Positions 37,181-44,806 of a stretch of DNA of 64,000 bases are shown here, in pieces. The position numbers were made by a program, and so were the translations under genes. Source of the stretch: Planctomycetota bacterium (GTDB taxonomy: Bacteria > Planctomycetota > PLA2); NCBI GenBank assembly GCA_021776735.1, contig JAJFFH010000037.1, positions 240,276-304,275 on the forward strand, in the 5' to 3' direction. The number at the start of each line of letters is the position of its first letter. The first letter of the stretch is position 1. The notes under the pieces are model-generated. The model saw only the letters and a list, made by a program, of their open reading frames with translations. It did not search any database and was not told the origin of the DNA.

Positions 37181-38392
37181 CTACTTCTTTGGGCTCGCGG
37201 TCAGCCACTTCGGCAGCGACTTCTTTGCGGTCTTCATCTGTATCGCGATCTGTCGCGCGCGTGCCTTGGCATCGGCGCGGGCCTCGGCGTTGAAATCCTT
37301 GGCGAGGCTCGCAGCCGCGTCCGCCGCGCGCTTGTTCCCGCGGTCGCCCGCGGTCTTGAACCAGGCGTACGCCATCGCCAGATCGCGCGGGCGGCCCTTG
37401 CCTCCGTGATACGCAGCGCCGAGATCGCCCATGGCGCCCGTGTCCCCGCCCCACGACGCGACCTGAAACAGGTCCGCCGCCTTCCCTGCGTCCCGAGGAA
37501 CACCCTGCCCGTCGCGGTAGAGGATTCCAAGGTTGTAGATCGACGCGAAATTGTCCTTCAGGATGGCGCGGCGGTAAAGCCGCGCCGCCTGGGCGGGATC
37601 GCGCTTCACGCCGCGGCCCATCTGGAGCATGCGCGCGAGATAGAAGTACGCCGGCCCGTAGCCGTTGCCGACCAGCGGCGCCAGGTAGCGCAGCGCCTTG
37701 GCGTAGTCACGGGCGATGTACGCCGCCTCGCCGTTCTTGTAGGCGGCCTGCTCCGCGCCGGAAAAGTTGAAGTGAAACAGGATCACGCCCGCCGCCTGCA
37801 CCTTCTTCATCTCCTGCCGGATGGCGGCCGCGCGTTTTTCAATCAGCGCCCGCGATTCCGCATCCAGCTTCGCCGACCGCTGGGCGACGGCCTTTTTGGC
37901 GCCCGGGTTGCCGAGCTGCGCAGACACCTGCCACCACGCCAGGGCAAGGGTGCGGTCTTGGGGTACGCCCGCGTCGCCGTTGTAGTGCGCTGCACCCGTG
38001 TTGAACGCCGCGCGCGGGTCACCCAGCAGCGCAGCCCGGCGAAACAGCTTCACGCCGGCCGCCCGGTCGGCGGGAACGCCGCGACCGTGAAACACGATCA
38101 TGCCGAGCTCGTACTGCGCCGTCGGGGAGTTGTGCACGGCGGCCTTGCGCAGCCACGCGGCCGCACCCGCGGCATCCGGCCCCTTGCCGACGTAGCCCGC
38201 GCCCAACAAACGCGCGCACAGATACTGCGCCGTCGCGCCGCCGGCCTCGGCCGGGCCCTTCAGCGCCGCGTACGCCTTCGCGAACTCGCCCGCGCGCAGC
38301 TCGCGCAGGCCCGCCTCGGTTCCGTCGGCACGCACGACCGCCGGCAACAGCCCGATGCCCGCTACGATAGTCAACAACGTCTTGGTATTCAT
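37181..38392 (-). CDS. Secreted Sel1-repeat protein
   Basis: This 403-residue protein has a signal peptide (TLLTIVAGIGLLPAVVRA) and about nine Sel1-like repeats (A-x-x-x-L-G-x-x-Y-x-x-G-x-G-V-x-x-D), seen as G-A-A-H-Y-N-G-D-A-G-V-P-Q-D and L-G-I-L-Y-R-D-G-Q-G-V-P-R-D. Such repeats form TPR-like solenoids that hold partner proteins in the periplasm. A Lys-rich tail ends the protein. It is convergent with the third TGA gene. The partner is unknown. Confidence 0.88.
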   Translation of the reverse strand: MNTKTLLTIVAGIGLLPAVVRADGTEAGLRELRAGEFAKAYAALKGPAEAGGATAQYLCARLLGAGYVGKGPDAAGAAAWLRKAAVHNSPTAQYELGMIVFHGRGVPADRAAGVKLFRRAALLGDPRAAFNTGAAHYNGDAGVPQDRTLALAWWQVSAQLGNPGAKKAVAQRSAKLDAESRALIEKRAAAIRQEMKKVQAAGVILFHFNFSGAEQAAYKNGEAAYIARDYAKALRYLAPLVGNGYGPAYFYLARMLQMGRGVKRDPAQAARLYRRAILKDNFASIYNLGILYRDGQGVPRDAGKAADLFQVASWGGDTGAMGDLGAAYHGGKGRPRDLAMAYAWFKTAGDRGNKRAADAAASLAKDFNAEARADAKARARQIAIQMKTAKKSLPKWLTASPKK

Positions 38393-38450
38393 GTCGCCTC
38401 TCCATCAGGAACACGCATTATGACGCGGCGGTCCCGCACACGCGAGCAGG

Positions 38451-38463
38451 CATCGCCGTCCGT
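38451..38463 (-). repeat. ACGGACGGCGATG dispersed repeat
   Basis: Exact core without the AAGC prefix, in the gap between two genes. It faces an inverted copy 33 bp away. Confidence 0.85.
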
Positions 38464-38496
38464 TCCTGACGCCCGATGGACTCGGACCAAAAGCCG

Positions 38497-38509
38497 ACGG
38501 ACGGCGATG
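38497..38509 (+). repeat. ACGGACGGCGATG dispersed repeat
   Basis: Exact copy with AAGCCG prefix. With the copy at 38451 it forms a 13-bp inverted pair, a possible hairpin in the same gap. Confidence 0.85.
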
Positions 38510-38520
38510 TCTGGAGCGGC

Positions 38521-39426
38521 CTAGAACGCAACGTCGATGACGGGCATGACCCGGGGGACGTCGTCGGTCCGCTCGCGCAGCGACACCGACACCGGGCGCA
38601 CGCCGGAGCGAAACGCGGGCACGAACCGGCCGACGAACAGGCGCGGGACCGGGGATTCCATGATCTCGTGGATCTTCGGCGCCAGCTCTTTCCTGCAAAG
38701 CTGGGCCCACAGGAGTGTCGATGTGCCGTCCATGCTGAAGCAGGACAAGAGTCCCGGACCGTCGCTCCCGTCGATCTGCATGTGCGGCGTCCAGGTGATG
38801 TAACCCAGCGTCGAGCCATCCATGGTGTTTGCCGGGCGCAGCTTCATGTAGTCCGCGAAGTCGCCGTGCGACACGATCGCAGCGTGGTGCTCCGGTTCGC
38901 GACCGGGCGCGTTTACGCGGTACTTGACAGCGCGGAAGGACCAGTCGGCCCCACCCGAAACCGATTCTCCACGGCGCACCGCATCGCTCAGCACGATGAT
39001 GTCGCGCGAACAGTGGTCAAAAAACATACGCAGCACGCCCAGAACGTCGTTCTCGAGCGGCGAACCGCTCAAGAGAATCGATCGGCGCGCGTCCTCGGGG
39101 TCGTCCAGCGGAGGACGCGTGGTCACGCACAGCACGTCATCGGCGCGAATCTCGATCACGTGCTGCTTGAATTCGGGATCCTCGGCGCAATCGACGATGC
39201 AGTAGATCCCGTCCTCGAACTCGAAGTCCGCCGACAGCGGCGGGTCACCGTCGAAGACGCCTGCCGGAATGTTGAGCAGGGTCTCGCCGAACTCCCATCG
39301 GTCGGCAAGAACCTGGAGCAGGTACATGAACGCGCCGCTATCCCGTGTCAGGTGGATCTGGGCTTCGAGCGGTCGCTTCGACGGGGACTGGTGAAGCGAG
39401 AAAAAGAAGACCCTACGCCGACGCAT
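38521..39426 (-). CDS. Unrecognised 301-residue protein
   Basis: This starts at MRRRRVFFFSLHQSPSKRP; a later Met (MYLLQVLADRWEFGE) is possible. The sequence is a compact, acidic, beta-rich globular protein with no signal peptide: A-D-F-E-F-E-D-G-I-Y-C-I-V-D-C, S-C-F-S-M-D-G-T-S-T-L-L-W-A-Q-L-C and a C-terminal F-V-G-R-F-V-P-A-F. I do not recognise a family. It is divergent from the HIT-like gene with 146 bp between starts, where short repeats lie. Function unknown. Confidence 0.65.
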   Translation of the reverse strand: MRRRRVFFFSLHQSPSKRPLEAQIHLTRDSGAFMYLLQVLADRWEFGETLLNIPAGVFDGDPPLSADFEFEDGIYCIVDCAEDPEFKQHVIEIRADDVLCVTTRPPLDDPEDARRSILLSGSPLENDVLGVLRMFFDHCSRDIIVLSDAVRRGESVSGGADWSFRAVKYRVNAPGREPEHHAAIVSHGDFADYMKLRPANTMDGSTLGYITWTPHMQIDGSDGPGLLSCFSMDGTSTLLWAQLCRKELAPKIHEIMESPVPRLFVGRFVPAFRSGVRPVSVSLRERTDDVPRVMPVIDVAF

Positions 39427-39492
39427 CGCGCTCCAACATACAGGCTCTCGCCGTTCGCGGTGCCCACGCGAGAAGAATTCTACGGGGCTCAC

Positions 39493-39517
39493 TTTCGCGG
39501 CGAAACTTCGCGGCGAA
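39493..39517. promoter_or_regulatory. Palindromic direct repeats between divergent genes
   Basis: TTTCGCGGCGAAA and CTTCGCGGCGAAA are side by side, each nearly an inverted repeat (TTTCGC/GCGAAA), with a third degenerate unit CTTCGCTGCAAAA about 10 bp on. They lie 56 bp before the HIT-like start and could be an operator. Confidence 0.45.
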
Positions 39518-39572
39518 AAAACAATCTTCGCTGCAAAAATCTCGGCGCGTGCGCGCGCAGTATCTTGGACGC

Positions 39573-40652
39573 ATGCTCGACGACCAGCGTCTCCTCGCAG
39601 TACTCGATCGGGTCCATGACGTGACAGAACAGCTCTTTCTGATCGAAATGGACACCGAGTACGCGCGCGCGCCGCGGGAGCTCTGCGCTTCCATCTGCCA
39701 ATGGCATCGGGCCAACGGATTCCTGGACGACGACCGGCGCTCCCGCCGTCGTCACGTCTCGGCACCGGGTAGCCCGGCGCGGCACTTCGTACTGCAAGTC
39801 AACCCGGAACGTGAAAAGCGTCATGGCGGCGCGGGACATCCCACGCCCCTGCGCCCGTGGGTTCACGGCGGCTGTTTCCTGTGCGCACCAAACATCGTTG
39901 ATCAGCAAAGGGGGCGGGAACTCGGTTGGCCCCTCGCCACCGAGGGCGCACGCCACCTGGTGTATCCGAGTCCGTTTCCGCTGACGGACAACCACTGCAT
40001 CGCGGTCTCGCCGAGCCACACGCCGCAGGGCTGGGACGTGGGCGGAGCGCCGCGCCTCGTGCGCGACATCGTCCGTCTCGCCGAGGCCATGCCCGGCACG
40101 ATCGTTGCCTGGAACGGTCCGGCGAGCGGTGCCACGCTGCCCTGTCATCGCCATTTCCATGTGCTGGCGCGGCCCACCAGCGGCGACCGAATGTACCCGC
40201 TCGAACGCGCCACGCCCGCCCCGAAGAATGGATCCGTTGTCGTTCCCGGCTATCCGGTCGCCATCGCGGTCGCGCGGGGGCGGCCCGACGAGGTTCTCGC
40301 CGCGATGACGCCGCTCGTCACGCGATGGGCGGAAGCCGGGGAGTGGGCGACGGGCAACCTCATGGCCACGGTTGCGCCCGAACAAACGCAGAAGAGCGCG
40401 CCAGCGCGAGGGTCCGAGCCCGAAGTGGTCCTGTACTTCGTACCCCGGCATGCGACCGACCAGCCCGAGTCCGCCCACGCGATCGCAGCACTCGAACTGC
40501 TCGGCGAAATCGTGATCCAGACCGAAGCCGATCGCACGCGACTCGCGAGCGGCGGCTACACGCCCGAACACATCGAAGAGACTCTGGCGGCCGCACAGTC
40601 ACCCGCCTGCCGCATGTACCTCGCCACCAAGCCCACGAACGGCCCGCGATAG
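39573..40652 (+). CDS. DUF4922/GDP-galactose phosphorylase-like HIT protein
   Basis: This 359-residue protein starts at MLDDQRLLAVLDRVHD. It has the HIT-superfamily core of DUF4922: C-F-L-C near 115, Y-P-S-P-F-P-L-T-D-N-H-C-I-A-V, W-N-G-P-A-S-G-A-T-L-P-C and the catalytic H-R-H-F-H near 190. Relatives transfer or release nucleotide-sugar phosphates, for example VTC2-type GDP-galactose phosphorylases and galactose-1-phosphate uridylyltransferases. The exact substrate cannot be told. It is divergent from the 301-residue gene. Confidence 0.78.
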   Translation: MLDDQRLLAVLDRVHDVTEQLFLIEMDTEYARAPRELCASICQWHRANGFLDDDRRSRRRHVSAPGSPARHFVLQVNPEREKRHGGAGHPTPLRPWVHGGCFLCAPNIVDQQRGRELGWPLATEGARHLVYPSPFPLTDNHCIAVSPSHTPQGWDVGGAPRLVRDIVRLAEAMPGTIVAWNGPASGATLPCHRHFHVLARPTSGDRMYPLERATPAPKNGSVVVPGYPVAIAVARGRPDEVLAAMTPLVTRWAEAGEWATGNLMATVAPEQTQKSAPARGSEPEVVLYFVPRHATDQPESAHAIAALELLGEIVIQTEADRTRLASGGYTPEHIEETLAAAQSPACRMYLATKPTNGPR

Positions 40653-40746
40653 CGCTCTCGCCCGGCTTCGCCGGTTCCTGCTCGGGAACTGTGTCCGGCA
40701 GTCCGCCACACGCACGCTCCGGGATTCCCGTGCCGACAGATTCCCC

Positions 40747-42666
40747 TTAGTTCGAACCGGCCGGGACGGGTACCTCAATGGGGACGATGAAGCCCCATTG
40801 GCCCTTTGTTTTTTGGGCGCCATCCACGGCGACGAACGAGGTCTCCGCACTCGAGAGGCCGTGGTCGAGCGCCAGGTCGCGGATGCGTTCGCGCAGACCG
40901 CCTTCGCCGGGCGTCCGTGCCCTCTGGTCCATCAGTTCCGTGATCGCGGCGCGGGCCCAGAGCCGGTCGAGCACCGTTTCGCGCGGCGCGTCGGCAACGT
41001 CAACGGTCCAAGTTCCCACGCCGGGTACCTTGATTCGGCCCCGCTTGCCGCGCAGGCGTCCGTACAGAACCACCGGCCGGTCCAGGAACAGGTCGGGCAC
41101 GCGCGACGGATAGACGTCGGTCGCACGCAGCTGCCCAAAATCGACCGACACGTTCGCCACGACCGGAGTCTCAAGGCGGCGAAAGAGCCGGTCGGCGGTG
41201 CGCTGACCCGACGCGTCGCGCCCGATGTAGGCTGCCACGCCGCGCCCCGCGCGCGCCATCGCCTCAAGCAGGTAGCGGTTCACCGACGAGCCGACCCCGA
41301 ACGAAAACACGCGCGCGTCGCCGACGAGCCGGTGCATCTCGCCCAGTATCTCCGCGTCGTTGCCGATGAATCCGTCGGTCATGAACGTCACGATCCGCCG
41401 GCGCTCGCCGTCCGAAGAGGACGGCGCCAGTGCAGCACGCACGCCGTGGATCATCTGCGTGCCCCCGCCGCCGCGCAGCGCGTCCAGGTAGCGCTCGCCC
41501 GCGCGCAAATTCGCGCGCGTTGCCGGCAGTTCCCTCGTGCCGCCCGCGGCGTCCGAAAAATTCACGATGCGAAACGTGTCGCCGGGACGCAGGCGACTGA
41601 GGCACCGGCGAATCGTGCGCTTGCACGCCGCCAGCGGTTCGCCGCGCATGCTGCCGGACGAATCGACGACAAACACCATTTCGCGCGGCGGCGCCGGTCG
41701 CTTCGGCGCCTTGCGCGGCGGCCACAGAACCAGCGTGAAGTACTCGCCGTGCACCGCGAACGCCCCGGGCGCGTCCGCCACGGTCCAGCGCACGATGACG
41801 TCGCGATCGGCCGGCACGTCGCGCACCACGACGCGCGCACGACGCTCCCCCACGCGCTCGACCGCAGCGTCCCGACCATGCGAGGGACAAGACACGTCGC
41901 GCAACGCCACGCCCGCATCGATCTCGACCGACGCGGACACAACGTGCGGCGAGCCCGCGCCGCGCGGCAGATAGGGCACGTCGATCCCGCGCGGATCAAA
42001 CCGCCGCCCCACGACGGTCGGCAACACGAACTCGTACCCGCCGTCACGCCAGGTGAGCGGCTGAAAGTAAGTGATCGCGAGGTCCAGCGTCTCGCCGGGT
42101 TCGATGTTGGCGACGGACTGCTTGAACACGTTGGGCCGCTCTTGTTGCAACAGCGCCGCGCGATAACCCTGCCGCTTCGCCTGCTGATAAATGCGCCGCG
42201 CCTCTTCGCGCTCGCGCACGATACCGCGAATGCGCCGCGACCCGACGACGAGCAGAAAGTCCGCGACCGCGGCGTTGTGCGGCAGCGGAAACGTGTACAC
42301 CGCCTCGATCTTTTGCGCGAACGGATTGCGATACCGTTGCGTGACGCCGACCGACCCGACGTGCACGGTCGCCCGCGCCACGACATCCGTGCGCACGAGC
42401 GGCAGTGGCAAATCCCGCCCCTCGATCGTGGCCCGAAGCACCCCGCAACTGGCAACATCGCCGTCCGTACGCTTCCCGCCCGATTGAATCACCCACACGT
42501 CATCGACCGCGTCCATCCCGATCAAGTGGACGGGCGTTCCCTCGAAGTCGGTCGGCGCCTCCGTGCCGGACCCCGCATCGTTGAAGACCCCGGAGTCCCT
42601 GGACGTCGTCGACTTGCAGCCCGAAACCACGAGCAAAAACAGCAGACGGACGGCGATGTGTTTCAT
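40747..42666 (-). CDS. VIT and VWA domain lipoprotein
   Basis: This 639-residue protein has a lipobox (F-L-L-V-V-S-G-C) near residue 17. A VIT domain (about 75-230, R-Y-R-N-P-F-A-Q-K-I-E-A-V-Y-T-F-P-L-P) leads to a VWA domain with a metal site D-S-S-G-S-M-R-G near 335. These are the inter-alpha-trypsin-inhibitor-like domains used for adhesion or as calcium-dependent binding platforms at the cell surface. Two dispersed repeats lie inside: one reads H-I-A-V-R within the lipoprotein signal, the other K-R-T-D-G-D-V after it. It is the last gene of the ECF operon (44169 to 40747). Confidence 0.9.
   Translation of the reverse strand: MKHIAVRLLFLLVVSGCKSTTSRDSGVFNDAGSGTEAPTDFEGTPVHLIGMDAVDDVWVIQSGGKRTDGDVASCGVLRATIEGRDLPLPLVRTDVVARATVHVGSVGVTQRYRNPFAQKIEAVYTFPLPHNAAVADFLLVVGSRRIRGIVREREEARRIYQQAKRQGYRAALLQQERPNVFKQSVANIEPGETLDLAITYFQPLTWRDGGYEFVLPTVVGRRFDPRGIDVPYLPRGAGSPHVVSASVEIDAGVALRDVSCPSHGRDAAVERVGERRARVVVRDVPADRDVIVRWTVADAPGAFAVHGEYFTLVLWPPRKAPKRPAPPREMVFVVDSSGSMRGEPLAACKRTIRRCLSRLRPGDTFRIVNFSDAAGGTRELPATRANLRAGERYLDALRGGGGTQMIHGVRAALAPSSSDGERRRIVTFMTDGFIGNDAEILGEMHRLVGDARVFSFGVGSSVNRYLLEAMARAGRGVAAYIGRDASGQRTADRLFRRLETPVVANVSVDFGQLRATDVYPSRVPDLFLDRPVVLYGRLRGKRGRIKVPGVGTWTVDVADAPRETVLDRLWARAAITELMDQRARTPGEGGLRERIRDLALDHGLSSAETSFVAVDGAQKTKGQWGFIVPIEVPVPAGSN
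42456..42468 (-). repeat. ACGGACGGCGATG dispersed repeat
   Basis: Exact copy with AAGCGT prefix, sense in the VIT/VWA gene. It encodes G-K-R-T-D-G-D-V. Confidence 0.9.
42646..42658 (+). repeat. ACGGACGGCGATG dispersed repeat
   Basis: Exact copy with CAGCAG prefix, antisense at codons 3-7 of the VIT/VWA lipoprotein. It reads H-I-A-V-R in the signal peptide. Confidence 0.9.
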
Positions 42667-42709
42667 GGTTGCTCCATTAGTTCGGACATCACTACGGGCA
42701 CTTCGAGAA

Positions 42710-43135
42710 TCACTTCACGGGGACCAGCCGCACCTTCAGCGCGATGCGCTCGCCGCCGGATTTCGCGCCGGCGACGGTCTTGACCTTGAACGACACCGTG
42801 CCCGATTCTTGAAAGTGGAGGCGTGCGACGCGGATCGCGCCGGGCTTGGAAGGCGTCTTCACGAACGCGGCGACGATGACGTGTCCGCGGCGCAGCGCCT
42901 GTCTGTCGTAGTGCGGCGCCTTGTCGAACGGCGCGACGCCGTTCTCAACCCCGACCAGTTGCGCGTCGCCCTCGGCGCGAACATCGATCTGGTAGGCGCC
43001 GAGTGTGTCCGTGCCCGGATCAACGATGACGTCGTACGCGACAAAACGCACGTCCTTGCCGTGCGCGACCGGCACGGCGCAGACGAAGCACGCGACGGCA
43101 ACGAGGACGGGCAGCACGACGACGCGGCGGATCAC
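42710..43135 (-). CDS. Secreted protein of the ECF operon
   Basis: This 141-residue protein has a signal peptide (RRVVVLPVLVAVACFVCAV). The mature domain is beta-rich (V-R-F-V-A-Y-D-V-I-V-D and A-I-R-V-A-R-L-H-F-Q-E-S-G-T-V-S-F-K-V-K), resembling a cohesin- or Ig-like fold. It lies between the anti-sigma-like gene (four-base overlap with its end) and the VIT/VWA gene. The dockerin-like tail of the neighbour makes a cohesin-type partner conceivable, but this is only inference. Confidence 0.65.
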   Translation of the reverse strand: MIRRVVVLPVLVAVACFVCAVPVAHGKDVRFVAYDVIVDPGTDTLGAYQIDVRAEGDAQLVGVENGVAPFDKAPHYDRQALRRGHVIVAAFVKTPSKPGAIRVARLHFQESGTVSFKVKTVAGAKSGGERIALKVRLVPVK

Positions 43136-43623
43136 TTCTTGTCCCCCGCGCCCGGCAGCGCAACGGCACGGCGGGCCAGGATCGCCACGTCCGCTTCATC
43201 GACGCGCCCGTCGTCGTTCACGTCCCAGCGTGATTCCGGAGTCTCGTTGCGATCGAGGCGCAGCGCGAGCCGGTAGGCATCGACGATGTCGAGCGGACGC
43301 GGCTGTGCGACGACGGAGTCCTCGCGCAAGAAGAACGTGGCCGTGACCGCGAGCAGAACGCCCGCAGCGACGGCCAGAATCGGAACAAGCCGGCGGCGGC
43401 GCAGCCGCACGCGGCCCATCGCCAGAATTGCCTCGTCCAACGCTCCGGGCACCTCCGGCGGCGGCGGTCGGAGGCGGTTCAATGCGTCCGCCAACCGTTT
43501 CCTCAAGGGCCGCTGGTCGCTGGCGCCCGAAACATCGCCGTCCTTGCCTGTCCCGGGGGAGGCTTCGTCTTGCGAAGACGCAAGGTCCTCGCGGAGCAGG
43601 CGTTCGAGCTCATCGCGATGCAT
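43132..43623 (-). CDS. Anti-sigma-like membrane protein with dockerin-type tail
   Basis: This 163-residue protein has three parts. The N-terminal 75 residues are cytoplasmic and helical (H-R-D-E-L-E-R-L-L-R-E-D-L), as in anti-sigma factors. One transmembrane helix spans about 82-100 (LVPILAVAAGVLLAVTATFF). The outside tail has a dockerin type I repeat, with W-D-V-N-D-D-G-R-V-D-E-A-D-V-A-I-L-A near the end. It lies 36 bp after the ECF gene and overlaps the next gene. It probably restrains the sigma factor and senses or binds something outside. A one-mismatch dispersed repeat reads G-K-D-G-D-V in the cytoplasmic part. Confidence 0.72.
   Translation of the reverse strand: MHRDELERLLREDLASSQDEASPGTGKDGDVSGASDQRPLRKRLADALNRLRPPPPEVPGALDEAILAMGRVRLRRRRLVPILAVAAGVLLAVTATFFLREDSVVAQPRPLDIVDAYRLALRLDRNETPESRWDVNDDGRVDEADVAILARRAVALPGAGDKK
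43533..43545 (-). repeat. Dispersed repeat, one mismatch
   Basis: Twelve of 13 bases (AAGGACGG for ACGGACGG), sense in the anti-sigma-like gene. It encodes G-K-D-G-D-V. Confidence 0.6.
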
Positions 43624-43659
43624 GGTGCTCTCCTTGAGCGTGCGGGCCGGGCGTTTGGT

Positions 43660-44169
43660 TCACGACAACTTCTCCCGGAGTGCGTTGAGGGCGTGGTGGA
43701 GGCGGGATTTGACCGTGCCGAGCGGAATGCGCAGGGCCAGGGCGATGTCCTTGAGATCCAGGCCGTCGATGTAGCGCAGGCCGAGGACTTCCTGCTGGAG
43801 CGGCGCGAGGCCCTCAAGGAGTTCGCGCGCGTCGGCCGGGATGCCGGTGAGGCCGACCGGGTCGAGTTCGTCCGGGATCGGCGTGATGCGACGCGTTTTT
43901 TTGCCGCGGTCCAGGGCCAGGTGTTTCGCGGCGGGGTACAGCAGCGTCGTCAGTTTGCCCTTGAGTTGCAGCGTCGGGAGCTTGCGGAGGAGGTACGAAA
44001 ACGCTTCCTGCAACACGTCGAGCGCGTCTTCGCGGTTGCCACAGAATCGGAATGCCACCGCCACGACCCAGTCGCGGTAGCGATGGTAGAGCACCGCAAA
44101 CGCATCGTCGTCGCCGCGCCGGCACGCCTCGATGAGCTCCTGGTCCGGGCGCCCGTCCGGGTCTTTCAC
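43660..44169 (-). CDS. ECF sigma factor
   Basis: This 169-residue sigma-70 family protein has region 2 (D-D-D-A-F-A-V-L-Y-H-R-Y-R-D-W-V, then E-D-A-L-D-V-L-Q-E-A-F) and region 4 with H-T-H helices (L-K-D-I-A-L-A-L-R-I-P-L-G-T-V-K-S-R-L). There is no C-terminal extension, unlike the fusion at 28561. It heads an operon of sigma factor, anti-sigma-like protein, secreted protein and VIT/VWA lipoprotein, overlapping the upstream methyltransferase gene by four bases. Its targets probably include this operon. Confidence 0.9.
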   Translation of the reverse strand: MKDPDGRPDQELIEACRRGDDDAFAVLYHRYRDWVVAVAFRFCGNREDALDVLQEAFSYLLRKLPTLQLKGKLTTLLYPAAKHLALDRGKKTRRITPIPDELDPVGLTGIPADARELLEGLAPLQQEVLGLRYIDGLDLKDIALALRIPLGTVKSRLHHALNALREKLS

Positions 44170-44765
44170 CGCTTGATGTGACCCACGAGGGATTCCTGGC
44201 CGCGGTAGGTCAGCAAGACGGCGCCCGTCGCCGCGTAGCGATCAAAGAGCGTCTCCACGACCTCCTCGTCCCCCGGCCACGGAAAGGCAAAGACCACGTT
44301 GAACTCGTCGGGCTCGCACTGCAACGCGTCGTGGCCGTCCGCCCCGCCCATCTCGAGCCAGGCCGTATCCACCGCGCGGTCCGCGACCTCCTCGCCGCCC
44401 TCCGGAATAAACGTCCCGCACGAAAACGGCACCGACAATCCGTGATCCGCCGCCAACCGCTCGGCCTCGGCCACCAACTCCGCGTCGATCTCGATGCCAC
44501 ACGAAAAGTACCCGAGCTGGCGCGCCACGCACGCCACGATACCGAAGCCGCTGCCCCACTCGATCAGGCGCCGGTCCGGCGCGTACCCCCGTTCGAGCAG
44601 GTATTGCAAACCGCCGCACACCAGCGCGGCGTCGCAACAGACAAAGCCGGGGCGCGGCGTGCGGCGCGCAAACTCGTCGATCCGTCGGTAGGCCTCGCGC
44701 ACCAACGCAACGACCACGTCGGGCGGCGGCGAGGAGGGCGGAGGGATTTCCAGCGACTCAAGCAT
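44166..44765 (-). CDS. SAM-dependent methyltransferase-like protein
   Basis: This 199-residue protein, starting at MLESLEIPPPSSPPPDV, has a SAM-binding motif E-W-G-S-G-F-G-I-V-A-C near 77, followed by an acidic loop G-I-E-I-D near 97. The G-x-G-x-G and the Asp/Glu position fit class I methyltransferases. The substrate motif is not clear. Its stop overlaps the start of the ECF gene by four bases (ATGA), so it may belong to the same transcript. Confidence 0.75.
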   Translation of the reverse strand: MLESLEIPPPSSPPPDVVVALVREAYRRIDEFARRTPRPGFVCCDAALVCGGLQYLLERGYAPDRRLIEWGSGFGIVACVARQLGYFSCGIEIDAELVAEAERLAADHGLSVPFSCGTFIPEGGEEVADRAVDTAWLEMGGADGHDALQCEPDEFNVVFAFPWPGDEEVVETLFDRYAATGAVLLTYRGQESLVGHIKR

Positions 44766-44806
44766 CGGACGGAAGGGGCAGGGGGTCCGGGGGCGGGGAG
44801 GGACCT

